DNA of 64,000 bases. It comes from Lentilactobacillus sunkii DSM 19904. GTDB taxonomy: Bacteria > Bacillota > Bacilli > Lactobacillales > Lactobacillaceae. This document shows, piece by piece, positions 27,489 to 36,938 of this stretch. The stretch lies in NCBI RefSeq assembly GCF_001435575.1, contig NZ_AZEA01000005.1, positions 45,714-109,713 on the forward strand. Direction: 5' to 3'. The notes beneath the pieces were generated by a model that saw only the letters and a program-made list of their open reading frames with translations, was not told the DNA's origin and made no database searches. Position numbers and translations under genes: made by a program. The first letter of the stretch is position 1, and the number at the start of each line of letters is the position of its first letter.

Positions 27489-29687
27489 ATGGATGCACAA
27501 ATTAAAGTATCAAAAGTGAGTGGGAACCAAATTTTCCACCTATCCAACTCAAAGGTTAGTTACATTCTGGGTGTGGAAGACCATAACGTTCTAGCCCACT
27601 ACTACTTTGGTAAAAAAGTGAATGACTATTCAGGGAGCCTGAAGTATCCCCGACTGGATCGATCATTTTCTCCAAATTTTAGTGATGCGACCGACCGAAA
27701 CTACTCATTGAACACCCTACCCCAGGAATTTCCAAGCTTTGGTGCTGGCGATTTCCGTGAACCAGCGATCAGTGTTCAACAAACCAACGGCTCTATGATC
27801 ACTAACTTTGAATATCAAAGTTACCAGATTACCGATGGGAAAGACGCTTCGCCTGAACTTCCAAGCACTCATGCGGATCAATCGGAAGCCAAGACGCTCA
27901 CAATCACGATGGTTGATAAAATAGCGCAGATTACCGTCAATTTGGCCTACACCATTTTTTCTGATTCCGCATCAGTTGTTCGCAGTTCACAAATCATCAA
28001 TTCCGGAACAACAGACATTGACATTAAAAAGATTGACAGTATGAACATTGATTTTCCTAAAAATGATTATCAACTACTTCAACTTCCTGGCCGATACGCT
28101 GAAGAACGCCAAGTTGTAGTTGAAGACATTAACCCAGGTACTAAAGTTTTGGATTCGAAACGAAGTTCATCGGGGCACATGCAAAGTCCTTTCTTTGGCT
28201 TGGTTTCACCAAATGTCACTGAGGATAGCGGCACAGCTTATGGTTTCAATCTAATCTATAGTGGAAGCCACAAATCGACTATTCAAAAAGATCCATTTGA
28301 ACAAGTTCGTGTACAGATGGGAATCAACGATTTTAATTTCTCTTGGAAACTCCGTCCACAAGAATCCTTCCAATCTCCTGAAGTTATGATGAGCTTCAGT
28401 GATCGTGGTTTAAACCAGCTGTCACATGCTTTTCATCATTTGATTCTTAATCACGTCATGACATCACAATTTGCCAAGAAGCCACGGCCAATTCTGATTA
28501 ATAATTGGGAAGCAACGTATATGGACTTTGATGAAGCCAAGCTGGAAAAAATTGTGAAAAAATCTGCCCAACTCGATATCGAACTATTTGTTTTGGATGA
28601 CGGCTGGTTTGGTCATCGTAACGATGACAATTCTTCACTGGGTGACTGGTACGTTAACAAGGAAAAACTGCCACATGGTTTAACTTCAATTTCAGACCTA
28701 ACCCATCAATTGGGAATGAAATTCGGCCTATGGTTTGAACCTGAAATGGTTTCCAAAGATTCTGATTTATATCGGGCCCATCCTGATTGGGCGATCCACA
28801 CCCCCAATCGGCAGCTTTCCGTCTCCCGTGATCAATATGTTTTAGACTTCGGCCGTCCGGAAGTTCGTGAACATATTTTCAAACAAATGTGTGAAATTTT
28901 AGACAGTACAACAATTGACTATGTCAAATGGGACATGAATCGAAATATTACCGAGTTGTACAATTTGAACTTACCTGCTGACCAACAGGGTGAAGCCTCA
29001 CATCGCTACATTCTTGGGGTCTATGACTTTATGGCCAAAATCACAGCCCGTTATCCAAACATCTTATTTGAAGGCTGCTCAGGCGGCGGTGGTCGTTTTG
29101 ATGCAGGAATGCTCTATTACATGCCGCAATACTGGGTATCTGATAATACCGATGCTGTGGAAAGAGTCAAGATTCAATACGGTACCAGCATAATTTATCC
29201 ACCAGTTGCAATGGGTGCCCACGTATCAAAAATTCCGAACCCAAATACCGGCAGAAGCATCGATATCAACTTCCGCTCGTTAGTTGCTAATTCCGCTGAT
29301 ACCGGTTATGAACTGGATCCTCTCACTCTTTCGGATGATGAAGTCAAAACCGTCATTCAAGAAAATCAATGGTATAAAGCAAACCGGGAACTTATCCAAT
29401 TCGGTGATTTCTATCGATTAATTAATCCTTTTAAGAACAATCAAGGCTCTTGGATGTTTGTCAGCCCCGACAAGTCTAAAGCGGTGGTCATGTACTTTAA
29501 CATTCTCAATCAACCTGCATATCCACTAACCGTGTTGAAGCTTCAAGGTCTGGATCCAAAAGCCAAGTATGAAGTTAACGGCTCATTGGCAGTATCCGGT
29601 GATGAGTTGATGAACATTGGCTTCTACCCAATGCCCCAACCAAAACATGATTTTGAAAGTATGAAATTTGAACTCAAAAAAATATAA
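27489..29687 (+). CDS. aga: Alpha-galactosidase, GH36
   Basis: A 732 aa cytosolic enzyme that removes alpha-1,6-galactose from melibiose, raffinose and stachyose. N-terminal beta domain, then barrel motifs: NNWEATYMDF, VLDDGWFG, WFEPEMVS, the nucleophile region YVKWDMNRN (Asp near residue 480), GCSGGGGRFD and the acid/base region VSDNTDAVER (Asp near residue 553). Usual GH36 length. TTGGAGGA precedes the ATG. It is convergent with a LacI-family regulator, sharing a terminator, and is preceded by a cre-overlapped promoter. Confidence 0.95.
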   Translation: MDAQIKVSKVSGNQIFHLSNSKVSYILGVEDHNVLAHYYFGKKVNDYSGSLKYPRLDRSFSPNFSDATDRNYSLNTLPQEFPSFGAGDFREPAISVQQTNGSMITNFEYQSYQITDGKDASPELPSTHADQSEAKTLTITMVDKIAQITVNLAYTIFSDSASVVRSSQIINSGTTDIDIKKIDSMNIDFPKNDYQLLQLPGRYAEERQVVVEDINPGTKVLDSKRSSSGHMQSPFFGLVSPNVTEDSGTAYGFNLIYSGSHKSTIQKDPFEQVRVQMGINDFNFSWKLRPQESFQSPEVMMSFSDRGLNQLSHAFHHLILNHVMTSQFAKKPRPILINNWEATYMDFDEAKLEKIVKKSAQLDIELFVLDDGWFGHRNDDNSSLGDWYVNKEKLPHGLTSISDLTHQLGMKFGLWFEPEMVSKDSDLYRAHPDWAIHTPNRQLSVSRDQYVLDFGRPEVREHIFKQMCEILDSTTIDYVKWDMNRNITELYNLNLPADQQGEASHRYILGVYDFMAKITARYPNILFEGCSGGGGRFDAGMLYYMPQYWVSDNTDAVERVKIQYGTSIIYPPVAMGAHVSKIPNPNTGRSIDINFRSLVANSADTGYELDPLTLSDDEVKTVIQENQWYKANRELIQFGDFYRLINPFKNNQGSWMFVSPDKSKAVVMYFNILNQPAYPLTVLKLQGLDPKAKYEVNGSLAVSGDELMNIGFYPMPQPKHDFESMKFELKKI

Positions 29688-29691
29688 TCTC

Positions 29692-29728
29692 AAAAAAGGT
29701 TTACGCATTTTAACGTAAACCTTTTTTG
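29692..29728. terminator. Bidirectional terminator
   Basis: AAAAAAGGTTTACG/CGTAAACCTTTTTT hairpin between aga and the LacI gene. Confidence 0.9.
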
Positions 29729-29732
29729 CACA

Positions 29733-30737
29733 CTATATAGTTGTTTCCCGTTCGATTAATTTGCCAGATAACTGGACCTGACGAATATTTGAATTGTCAG
29801 AAGTTAATTCGTGGACTAGAATTCTAACCGCTTCGCTGCCAATCTCTTTAGTTGGAATTCGAAAAGTGCTTAAGCGCGGAATCAAAAATTTTGAATAATT
29901 CAAATCATCAAAGCCAATCACTTGGACTTGATTGGGAACTGATACCTTCGAATCATGGAGTGCCCGCAACACGCCAAGAGCAATCGGATCCGAAGCAGCC
30001 ACAAAAGCTTGAATCTGCGGATGCTCCTGGATCAGGGCAGTTGCCGAGTCGTAACCGAATTGTGGTGACCATTCACCAATCTTAGTATGAAGCGTCACGC
30101 CGGCTTCTGCTTCACTAAGCTGTTGGAACGTGTCCAATCGATCCTCTTTTTCGGGGTGACTCACCTGACCCTGTACGCCAACACTAGATAATCTGCCGCC
30201 AATAAAACCGAATTCCTTGATTCCCTGGTCCATAAATCGTTGAAAGGCAGTCTTAGCCATTCCAGACACGTCCGGATCCACTCGATTGGCAACCAATGTA
30301 TTCACTTGATTATCAATTAAAACCAAATGCTCATTTTGGTCTCGAAATGATTGAACCACTTGGTTATCAATTGCCCCAATCAAGATTAAACCGGCGTATT
30401 TGGGAATATCATTCATTTTCGGTTTTTCCTGAAGCCGATAGATTGTTTTAATTTTAAAATCAGTCTCTTGGGCTGCCTCGGAAACCCCTTGAAAAATCAG
30501 TCGGAAATAAGCGTCATTGACTTCTTCAGCCTCCGTTAACGTGGTGATCACACAAAGAGAATTGATCCACTTTTTGCCTTGATGCTTAGTTGGCTGGTAA
30601 TTATATTGTTTAATGAGCGCGAGAACCCTTTTCCGGGTACTATCTGACACCGAGAGAGTTGGATCTTCGTTCAGTACGCGGGAGATGACCCCAGGTGAAA
30701 CTTTTGCGATCCGAGCAAGTTGGCGAATACTAATCAT
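29733..30737 (-). CDS. LacI-family transcriptional regulator
   Basis: A 334 aa repressor. N-terminal ISIRQLARIAKVSPGVISRVLN is the LacI helix-turn-helix, followed by the hinge and a periplasmic-binding-protein-like core (FGFIGG, FVAASDPIALGVLRALHD, VIGFDDLNYS). It resembles GalR/MsmR-type regulators. AAAGGAAG precedes the ATG. Its place next to aga makes control of alpha-galactoside use the likely role; no convincing palindrome was found at the aga promoter. Confidence 0.87.
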   Translation of the reverse strand: MISIRQLARIAKVSPGVISRVLNEDPTLSVSDSTRKRVLALIKQYNYQPTKHQGKKWINSLCVITTLTEAEEVNDAYFRLIFQGVSEAAQETDFKIKTIYRLQEKPKMNDIPKYAGLILIGAIDNQVVQSFRDQNEHLVLIDNQVNTLVANRVDPDVSGMAKTAFQRFMDQGIKEFGFIGGRLSSVGVQGQVSHPEKEDRLDTFQQLSEAEAGVTLHTKIGEWSPQFGYDSATALIQEHPQIQAFVAASDPIALGVLRALHDSKVSVPNQVQVIGFDDLNYSKFLIPRLSTFRIPTKEIGSEAVRILVHELTSDNSNIRQVQLSGKLIERETTI

Positions 30738-30818
30738 AGAAAAACTTCCTTTGAGAATTCATTTTTTAAAAGTGATTTCCTTATTACGAAACCAATTATA
30801 TCAGATTAGCAAAATACG

Positions 30819-30859
30819 CAAAAACAGTCACTTTGGGGACATGCCCAAAGTGACTGTTT
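30819..30859 (-). terminator. gpmA terminator
   Basis: AAACAGTCACTTTGGG pairs with CCCAAAGTGACTGTTT over 16 positions; T run on the minus strand. Confidence 0.9.
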
Positions 30860-30871
30860 AGTATTACTTGA

Positions 30872-31561
30872 TTAGTCCAACTTAGTCTTGCTGACAACGT
30901 TCAATTTGTCATCAAAGTCATAAACCACTGGCTCACCAGTAGCCATTTCAAGGTTCATGATATCTTCATCGGAAATGTTTTCGATGTATTTTGAAAGTGC
31001 CCGTAATGAGTTACCATGAGCGGCAATGATAACGTTCTTGCCGTCAAGTAATTTAGGAGCAATTTGATCTTCCCAGAATGGCATTACACGTTCGAGTGTA
31101 ACTTTAAGATTTTCACCACCAGGGATGATGTGTGGATCAAGGTTGGCGTAACGACGGTCATGAACAGCTGAACCTTCGTCGTCGGCCTTCAGAAGTGGAG
31201 GCAATACATCGTATGAACGACGCCAGATATGAACCTGTTCGTCACCATATTTTTCAGCAGCCTTCTTCTTGTTGTGGCCTTGCAAAGCGCCGTAATGACG
31301 TTCGTTCAAACGCCATGATTTAACTTCTGGAATCCAAAGTTGGTCTGAGTATTCCAAAGCATAATGTAAAGTTTTGATTGCTCGAGTCAATACTGAAGTA
31401 AATGCAAAGTCAAATTGAATGCCGGCTTTTTTGATTAACTTACCAGCGTTGATGGCTTGCTTAACTCCTTCTTCACTCAAATCAACATCGACCCAACCAG
31501 TAAATTGGTTAGATAAGTTCCATTCACTTTGACCATGACGAATTAACACAAGTTTTGCCAA
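30872..31561 (-). CDS. gpmA: 2,3-BPG-dependent phosphoglycerate mutase
   Basis: Glycolytic enzyme interconverting 3- and 2-phosphoglycerate. 229 aa, normal length. The catalytic RHGQSEWN (His near residue 9), [24 protein letters not shown] and late [10 protein letters not shown] (second His) are all present. The start is TTG with AGAGG seven bases upstream, unusual for a central glycolysis gene. Monocistronic. Confidence 0.96.
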   Translation of the reverse strand: MAKLVLIRHGQSEWNLSNQFTGWVDVDLSEEGVKQAINAGKLIKKAGIQFDFAFTSVLTRAIKTLHYALEYSDQLWIPEVKSWRLNERHYGALQGHNKKKAAEKYGDEQVHIWRRSYDVLPPLLKADDEGSAVHDRRYANLDPHIIPGGENLKVTLERVMPFWEDQIAPKLLDGKNVIIAAHGNSLRALSKYIENISDEDIMNLEMATGEPVVYDFDDKLNVVSKTKLD

Positions 31562-31666
31562 TATAATTACCTCTTTCTTTATCTCTATCAGATTGATTTT
31601 ACACCAAACAGAAAAATTTTTCAGCTTAATTGTGAAATTTTTATAAAGTGGTTTTAAAACCGTAAG

Positions 31667-32710
31667 CTACGATCGGGTCTTTAGCAGCTTTTTGCGAGGA
31701 ACTTCATGCTTTTTGACTCCCAGAATATCCAGGAAGAACGTGAAGATCGGCACCCCACAGATTAAGCCCCAAATGCCAAAGAAATGTTCGCCGACCAGTA
31801 GTACAACAAAGGTATAAAAGATCGGCAGGTTGGTCTTTGAGGCCATAAAATTGGGATTTAGCACGTATGCCTCAAAGATATGGATCACGATTATCGTGAT
31901 CAGCAGGTAAAAGACATCGTTGATGCCGCCCACTGAAAAGCCGACCAGCGATAACGGGATAAACGAAATGATTACCCCGGCAACCGGAATCAGACTGAAG
32001 ATGAAGACCATCAGTGACAATGCTGCCAACTGCGGCAGCCCCATAATGGCAATCACGATTGTCGTCAAAGCAGTGTTGCAAAGGGCAATGAAGAATTGGG
32101 CTTCAATCACAACACCAAAAGTAGAAACAAACTTTTTACCAAAGAAAGCCAAGTCTTGGAAGAACCAGCCAAAATCACTTTCCAACAGTGACTTCGAAAA
32201 GCGATCCATCGCTTTGAGCTCAATGGTGAAGAAAAAGCTCAGCATGATCGACAGGAATAATGTGACTCCCATCTTTCCAACACCGGTAACATACTTCCAG
32301 ACCAATGAAACACCATTTTTCATCTGGGCCATGACATTGCTTTGCTGGATCAATTTATTGACCCACGAAAGTGTGCTGTCATCGGGCAGATTATTCGGAT
32401 TAGAGTAAAAATTAATAATATCCTGGGTCACATTGAACGTTTGGTCGGCAACTTTAGGAATATAAGTGGTAATCGCAAAGTACAGACCTAAGACAACCAA
32501 CAGATAAACGATGGAGACAATTACCGGCGCCGGAATACGGATGTGCCGTCGAATTGCGTTAGTCAATTTGACCACCAACAATGAGAAAATAAACGTCAGC
32601 AAAACCGTACTGATCATGCTGCGGGTGACATACAGCACAAAAATAACCAGCATTAGAACGGTAAATCTTCTCAGTGGAATGTTGTTCACAAACCTTGCCC
32701 AAAGTGACAA
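31667..32710 (-). CDS. AI-2E family (PerM/YdbI-like) membrane protein
   Basis: A 347 aa polytopic membrane protein. Four N-terminal hydrophobic segments, a central amphipathic part (about residues 85-150), and a conserved C-terminal region with LFSLIPVAG-like sequence (IFSLIPVAGVIISFIP) and WGLICGVP. TTG start behind GAGGGGG. Relatives export autoinducer-2 or act as Na+/H+ antiporters; which applies is unknown. Confidence 0.8.
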   Translation of the reverse strand: MSLWARFVNNIPLRRFTVLMLVIFVLYVTRSMISTVLLTFIFSLLVVKLTNAIRRHIRIPAPVIVSIVYLLVVLGLYFAITTYIPKVADQTFNVTQDIINFYSNPNNLPDDSTLSWVNKLIQQSNVMAQMKNGVSLVWKYVTGVGKMGVTLFLSIMLSFFFTIELKAMDRFSKSLLESDFGWFFQDLAFFGKKFVSTFGVVIEAQFFIALCNTALTTIVIAIMGLPQLAALSLMVFIFSLIPVAGVIISFIPLSLVGFSVGGINDVFYLLITIIVIHIFEAYVLNPNFMASKTNLPIFYTFVVLLVGEHFFGIWGLICGVPIFTFFLDILGVKKHEVPRKKLLKTRS

Positions 32711-32800
32711 TTGCTCAACCCCCTCGCGGTTTTATTGATAAAACACATTTTACTCTTGGAAAGCGGTTCCTAACAAGCTTTATTACTCATGGATAATGAA

Positions 32801-32828
32801 AATCCCAGAGATAGTCATCCCTGAGATT
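32801..32828 (-). terminator. Terminator of anchored TPR gene
   Basis: On the minus strand AATCTCAGGGAT/ATCTCTGGGATT stem with a GACT loop, followed by TTCATT. Confidence 0.55.
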
Positions 32829-32848
32829 CATTATGAATAAACTTTGAA

Positions 32849-33751
32849 TTAATAATGTGCCTTTACGTACTGGCCAATTGTTTCGCCATTCTTGTGGGCA
32901 CCTTTGATAATGTTACGGACATCCTGGTCGCTCATCGCATTGGAATCCACACCAGCTGCAGAGATCTGCTTTCTGGCACTCGTAATTTGAGCGGCAGTAA
33001 TCGGCTTGCCGTTAAGGTCACGCTCACCCTTGGTAACAGTGTATTCGTTCGAACCCTTATATGCGGCCGCAGCCTTCTTCTCAGCAGAAGTTAAGCTGGC
33101 TCCCTTATCGCCGGTCACATTAGGATTATTGTTGGTGTTACTATTGGAACTACTTGATTCAAAACTGTTTGAACTGTCTGAAGAATTGCCGCTGATTGCG
33201 TCGTTATTCTTATCCCGCAAAGTTTGTGCTTTCTTCAAAATGTCCGCATAGTATGATTGATGAATCGACTTGTCGGAGAATATCTTGTCCAACGTACTGT
33301 TTGACTCGGTGTACTGCCCATTACCGGCCTGATCCAGTGCTTGATCATAAATCTTGTTGTAATTTTGACGATTCTTTTGAATCCCCTTTATTTTAGTAAT
33401 TTGCGCATTGGCCCGGTCTGACAATAACTGATTGCCCTTCTTGGTATTGGCAACGGATTGATACTCACTTTTTGCCTCGCCAAATTTGAGCGAATCAAAT
33501 AAGTCATTTGCTGAAATAAATGACTGGGTCTGGTTCAATATCCGATCAGCCTTGTCATCATTCGGTTTGCGCTTTAAGGCGTTGGTAAATGACGTCTCGG
33601 CAGCGGTATATTTTTTATTCGAAATTTGAAGGCGGCCTCGCTGCATAGCTTCCGCGTATATTTTTTCGTTTTGGCTATGACGGGCATATGCGTAACCACC
33701 AACTGAAGCACCAATGACTATGGCGATTACAATCCAAATCCATTTTTTCAA
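32849..33751 (-). CDS. Membrane-anchored TPR-like extracellular protein
   Basis: About 300 aa. An N-terminal membrane helix (WIWIVIAIVIGASVGGYAY) is followed by helical repeats with TPR character (RGRLQISNKKYTAAETSFTN, then KPNDDKADRIL), a Ser/Asn-rich linker near residues 190-215, and a C-terminal helical domain (ITAAQITSARKQISAAG, MSDQDVRNIIKGAH). The anchor is uncleaved-looking, so the protein likely sits outside the cell facing the wall. TTG start behind AGGAGG. Not assigned to a named family; it may be a scaffold for wall or secretion factors. Confidence 0.6.
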   Translation of the reverse strand: MKKWIWIVIAIVIGASVGGYAYARHSQNEKIYAEAMQRGRLQISNKKYTAAETSFTNALKRKPNDDKADRILNQTQSFISANDLFDSLKFGEAKSEYQSVANTKKGNQLLSDRANAQITKIKGIQKNRQNYNKIYDQALDQAGNGQYTESNSTLDKIFSDKSIHQSYYADILKKAQTLRDKNNDAISGNSSDSSNSFESSSSNSNTNNNPNVTGDKGASLTSAEKKAAAAYKGSNEYTVTKGERDLNGKPITAAQITSARKQISAAGVDSNAMSDQDVRNIIKGAHKNGETIGQYVKAHY

Positions 33752-33950
33752 ATTGAAGCCCTCCTCGTAAAATTTGTTCTAATTTATTATAACATTTTTC
33801 CCGAATGAACATTTTCCGGATCCCAGATTATTGTTCGGAAAATTTGGAATAATGATTGTTAAAGTATATTATAGCAAATGACTGATAGAGACTTTCAACA
33901 AATAATTTGTTATATTAAACTTAAATATTGCGTTCGAAAGGGGCATTCAA

Positions 33951-34331
33951 TTGGCTGATAGTTCAGAAGAATTTATTAAGCAGCATATGTTTGGCAATCC
34001 ACAGATTAAACCGGATGAAAAGCGGGCATTTCTTGGCAACTTTCGAGAAAGAGTCGCTTTAGCCCTGACCATCGGCCAGCTCCATCAGGCCGGCACCCCG
34101 GAATTAGTGGACAAAGTTCTAAAAAATTATCCTGAATACCGGGTCTATATCAACGGCAGGATGGACCAGGAATTAATCGACCCCTTCATGGACATCGCGA
34201 TTAAAGAAAAGGTTCAATTCACTGTTCTAGTACAAAACGGCATGCGGGTTGACCAAGAGCTCACCGCAGATGACTTTGGTCTGGTGGTTGCCAATCCAAC
34301 TGAAAAAATTAAACGAAGAATCCTTTTGTAA
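33951..34331 (+). CDS. yueI: YueI-family protein (DUF1694)
   Basis: A 126 aa cytosolic protein of unknown function conserved in Bacillales and Lactobacillales. Landmarks: GNPQIKPDEKRAFLGNFRERVALALTI near the N-terminus and later YRVYINGRMD. TTG start with GAAAGGGG upstream. Monocistronic, ending at a strong bidirectional hairpin. Confidence 0.85.
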   Translation: MADSSEEFIKQHMFGNPQIKPDEKRAFLGNFRERVALALTIGQLHQAGTPELVDKVLKNYPEYRVYINGRMDQELIDPFMDIAIKEKVQFTVLVQNGMRVDQELTADDFGLVVANPTEKIKRRILL

Positions 34332-34335
34332 AGTT

Positions 34336-34380
34336 AATAGGACTACCGACAAGTTGAACTCGTCGGTAGTCCTATTTTTG
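34336..34380. terminator. Bidirectional terminator
   Basis: AATAGGACTACCGAC/GTCGGTAGTCCTATT stem followed by TTTTG. Confidence 0.9.
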
Positions 34381-34399
34381 TGTATATGTAATGCTTTTA

Positions 34400-34732
34400 T
34401 CAGACAACCATTGCCAGGAGAAATACTGCCAATAACCCCAGAACAACTGAGATTGCCATTGAACGCGTCCAATACGCAATCCCAATCACGATCACAGCGG
34501 CAATCATTTCTGGTGCCCGGTTCACAAATGTGACCGTGTATTCAGGAGAAATGAAAAGATCCTTGACAACCAATGCTGTGAACAGCGAAATTGGAACGTA
34601 TCTCATCCACTCGTTAAACCAATTTGGAATTTTTCGTGTACGGAAAAACATTAGGGGAATTAACCGTGGTGCAAAGGCCACGCAAAAACACCCTAAGATT
34701 AACCAAACATGTTGTGTCGTGTTCCATTCCAT
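34400..34732 (-). CDS. azlD: AzlD-type branched-chain amino acid exporter subunit
   Basis: A 110 aa membrane protein with about four hydrophobic segments, the small partner of AzlC in a two-part exporter for branched-chain amino acids. RLIPLMFF and WMRYVPISLFTALVVKDL are typical. AGGAG precedes the ATG. Eleven bases after azlC, so one operon. Confidence 0.85.
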   Translation of the reverse strand: MEWNTTQHVWLILGCFCVAFAPRLIPLMFFRTRKIPNWFNEWMRYVPISLFTALVVKDLFISPEYTVTFVNRAPEMIAAVIVIGIAYWTRSMAISVVLGLLAVFLLAMVV

Positions 34733-34743
34733 AAAGATAGCTC

Positions 34744-35535
34744 CTAGTCATCCGTGTCTTCGTCAGTATCCTCAGGCGATCCAGCAGGGTTCTTCATCGG
34801 TTTCAACCAACGACTCTTTGTGTCGAACTTTCTAATCGTTGCTTCGACCATAAATCCAATAAACGATGCCGTTAAGGTTGATAATACCAGCCCCAGGGTT
34901 GATTTGGTAATCACCATGAAGAAAGCTGCCAGAAATCCTGACAAGATACAAATTACGATAATCAAACCATTCTTCAACTGCACAACAATCATATAAAGGA
35001 ATAACGCAGTTAAAGCGAAGTGAACAATTGTTAAGTCAATGTTAATCGCACTGCCGATCAGACTACCGATGATGTTACTGATTGTCCAAAAGACCAGTGT
35101 CATATGTTCAACATGCAGAGCTTCATGCGGCGTGAACTTCTTATCAGTTGAGAATTTTAAGTAATTTAATGCATAGTTTTCATCATTCATGGATGCCGCA
35201 AACAACGCGGTAAATCCCAGTGACTCCCCGTGCAGATACTTGGAAAGACTGGATCCCAACAACGCATAACGAAGTTCCAGGAAGAACATCATCAAGATCA
35301 CGGAAAGCATTGGGGCATTCGTTGCCAGAAGCGAAGCGATTAAAAATTGAGCACCGCCGGAAAAAACCATAATTGATACCATCAAAGTGGTCCACACATT
35401 AAAGCCCGATGCGTGAAGTAAAATACCACACGCCAGCCCAATTGGTATATAACTTAAATCTACAGGCAAAGAAGCGTCAAGTATTCTTCGCCAATATGGA
35501 AGCTTTGCCCTCGATTTTGCTTCAGCTTTTCCCAA
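34744..35535 (-). CDS. azlC: AzlC-type branched-chain amino acid exporter subunit
   Basis: About 263 aa, large subunit of the AzlCD exporter. SLPVDLSYIPIGLACGILLHASGFNVW and MVFSGGAQFLIASLLA are conserved AzlC segments; the protein ends in a charged tail with EDTDEDTDD. The TTG at 35535 has GGAGGAA at proper spacing; the ATG at 35550 contains that site within its own first codons, so it is less likely. Confidence 0.87.
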   Translation of the reverse strand: MGKAEAKSRAKLPYWRRILDASLPVDLSYIPIGLACGILLHASGFNVWTTLMVSIMVFSGGAQFLIASLLATNAPMLSVILMMFFLELRYALLGSSLSKYLHGESLGFTALFAASMNDENYALNYLKFSTDKKFTPHEALHVEHMTLVFWTISNIIGSLIGSAINIDLTIVHFALTALFLYMIVVQLKNGLIIVICILSGFLAAFFMVITKSTLGLVLSTLTASFIGFMVEATIRKFDTKSRWLKPMKNPAGSPEDTDEDTDD

Positions 35536-35660
35536 AAAGGATTCCTCCATTTAAACCAATACACACTTTCGTCATCTGTGTGTAAAAATAATGTAAACAC
35601 TCCAAGTACAATTATATGGGATATGCCCCAATTAATAAACACCTTTTGTGAAAATGAATT

Positions 35661-36926
35661 CTAAAACAGCCTCAATATCGCACGCCATAGGCGAACAAAA
35701 GGATTGGCTTTTTTTACGGAGTTTTTGGTAACCATGAAAATTTCTCCAGCTGACTTACCAATGTATTGCAATCGTTTGTCGCCAATTTTTAAATGAGCAT
35801 TGCCGACATAAGTATTCTTTTTAGTTGGCGAAGCCAGTTTAGCCGGTTTTGTGACGTATTGCCCACTGATTTGGCTGGCGTGGGTTCCGTTAGCTGCCCA
35901 TATCCAGTTGGCGGTCTTGGTTACCGGAATGACAGTTTCGGTTTTGCCATCCGGAATCTGTGCCTTGCCGACTCCGGTAACTTTGGACTTTGCTGCAAGT
36001 TTTACCGGCGTCAAAGTTGTATAAACCGAACGCATCAACTTGGCAGTCTGAATAAACCGGGCAGGATCACTGGCGCTTTGGTTTCTGGCACCCAACACCA
36101 CGGTGATAATCCGATGACCACCATTCTCAGTTGCCGAGCCGACAAAACAAGCCCCTGCTTTATCGGAAGTTCCAGTTTTTAAGCCGTCAACCTGCACGCC
36201 CTTGGCAATGTTCTTATCATCAATCAGCTGATTGTGACCGGTCATCGCCATGCCATAAAAAGTCGAGCTGGTCTGTCTGGTCAGATTAATCACTTTTGGA
36301 AATTCTTTCAACAAATTTTTCGCCAATAAGGCGACGTCACTTGCAGATAATAAGTTTTCCGCATTGGCACTGACCTTTTGTAAAGCCAGCTTTCCGGTCA
36401 ATTTGTTGGTGAGACCGGAGGCATTGTAAAATTTACCATCATGAATGCCCATCTTTCGGGCTGTCTTATTCATCAAATCGGCAAACTTTTCCGAAGTACC
36501 GGAAACTTTCTGCCCCAATGCTAAAGCAGCCGCATTCGCGGAAGCCACCAGGGTTGCGTTAACCAACTGGCGAACTGTATATGAACGGCCGGTTTTTAAT
36601 GTCACGTTGGTCAGACCCGATGCCGTGCTTAATGACGCAAGCTCTGAGGAAATTTTGACCTTGCTTCCCCATGACAGGTGATGCTTCTGGATTTGTTGGT
36701 GAACGATATAAACCGTCATTAACTTGGAAATTGAGGCAATTGCCCGCGGTTGTTTGGCATTCTTCTGATACAAAATTTGACCGGTTTTGGCATCTACGGC
36801 GATCGCCGCTTTGGCATAGATATTAGGAGAAACGGTGTTTTGAGCACTGGCACTAACCGTGGTCGCCCCTGTTAGAACGCAAAAAAAGCCTATCAAGGTT
36901 ATTACTAATTTAAGTCGATGCTTCAT
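35661..36926 (-). CDS. dacA: D-alanyl-D-alanine carboxypeptidase (PBP5-like)
   Basis: Trims the terminal D-Ala of wall pentapeptides. 421 aa with a signal peptide ending near SASA at residue 28. Serine-type motifs are intact: SISK (nucleophile Ser65, Lys68), SAN (129-131) and KTGT (250-253). The C-terminal end NPFVRLWRAILRLF is an amphipathic membrane anchor. It is last in an operon after a response regulator and kinase, 12 bases behind the kinase, so the two-component system probably reports on wall state. Confidence 0.93.
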   Translation of the reverse strand: MKHRLKLVITLIGFFCVLTGATTVSASAQNTVSPNIYAKAAIAVDAKTGQILYQKNAKQPRAIASISKLMTVYIVHQQIQKHHLSWGSKVKISSELASLSTASGLTNVTLKTGRSYTVRQLVNATLVASANAAALALGQKVSGTSEKFADLMNKTARKMGIHDGKFYNASGLTNKLTGKLALQKVSANAENLLSASDVALLAKNLLKEFPKVINLTRQTSSTFYGMAMTGHNQLIDDKNIAKGVQVDGLKTGTSDKAGACFVGSATENGGHRIITVVLGARNQSASDPARFIQTAKLMRSVYTTLTPVKLAAKSKVTGVGKAQIPDGKTETVIPVTKTANWIWAANGTHASQISGQYVTKPAKLASPTKKNTYVGNAHLKIGDKRLQYIGKSAGEIFMVTKNSVKKANPFVRLWRAILRLF

Positions 36927-36938
36927 AAAGTTCTCCTT

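Noticed and set aside
31920..32408. 162-codon plus-strand frame inside the AI-2E gene
   Set aside because: Antisense shadow of a membrane protein gene with no start signal.
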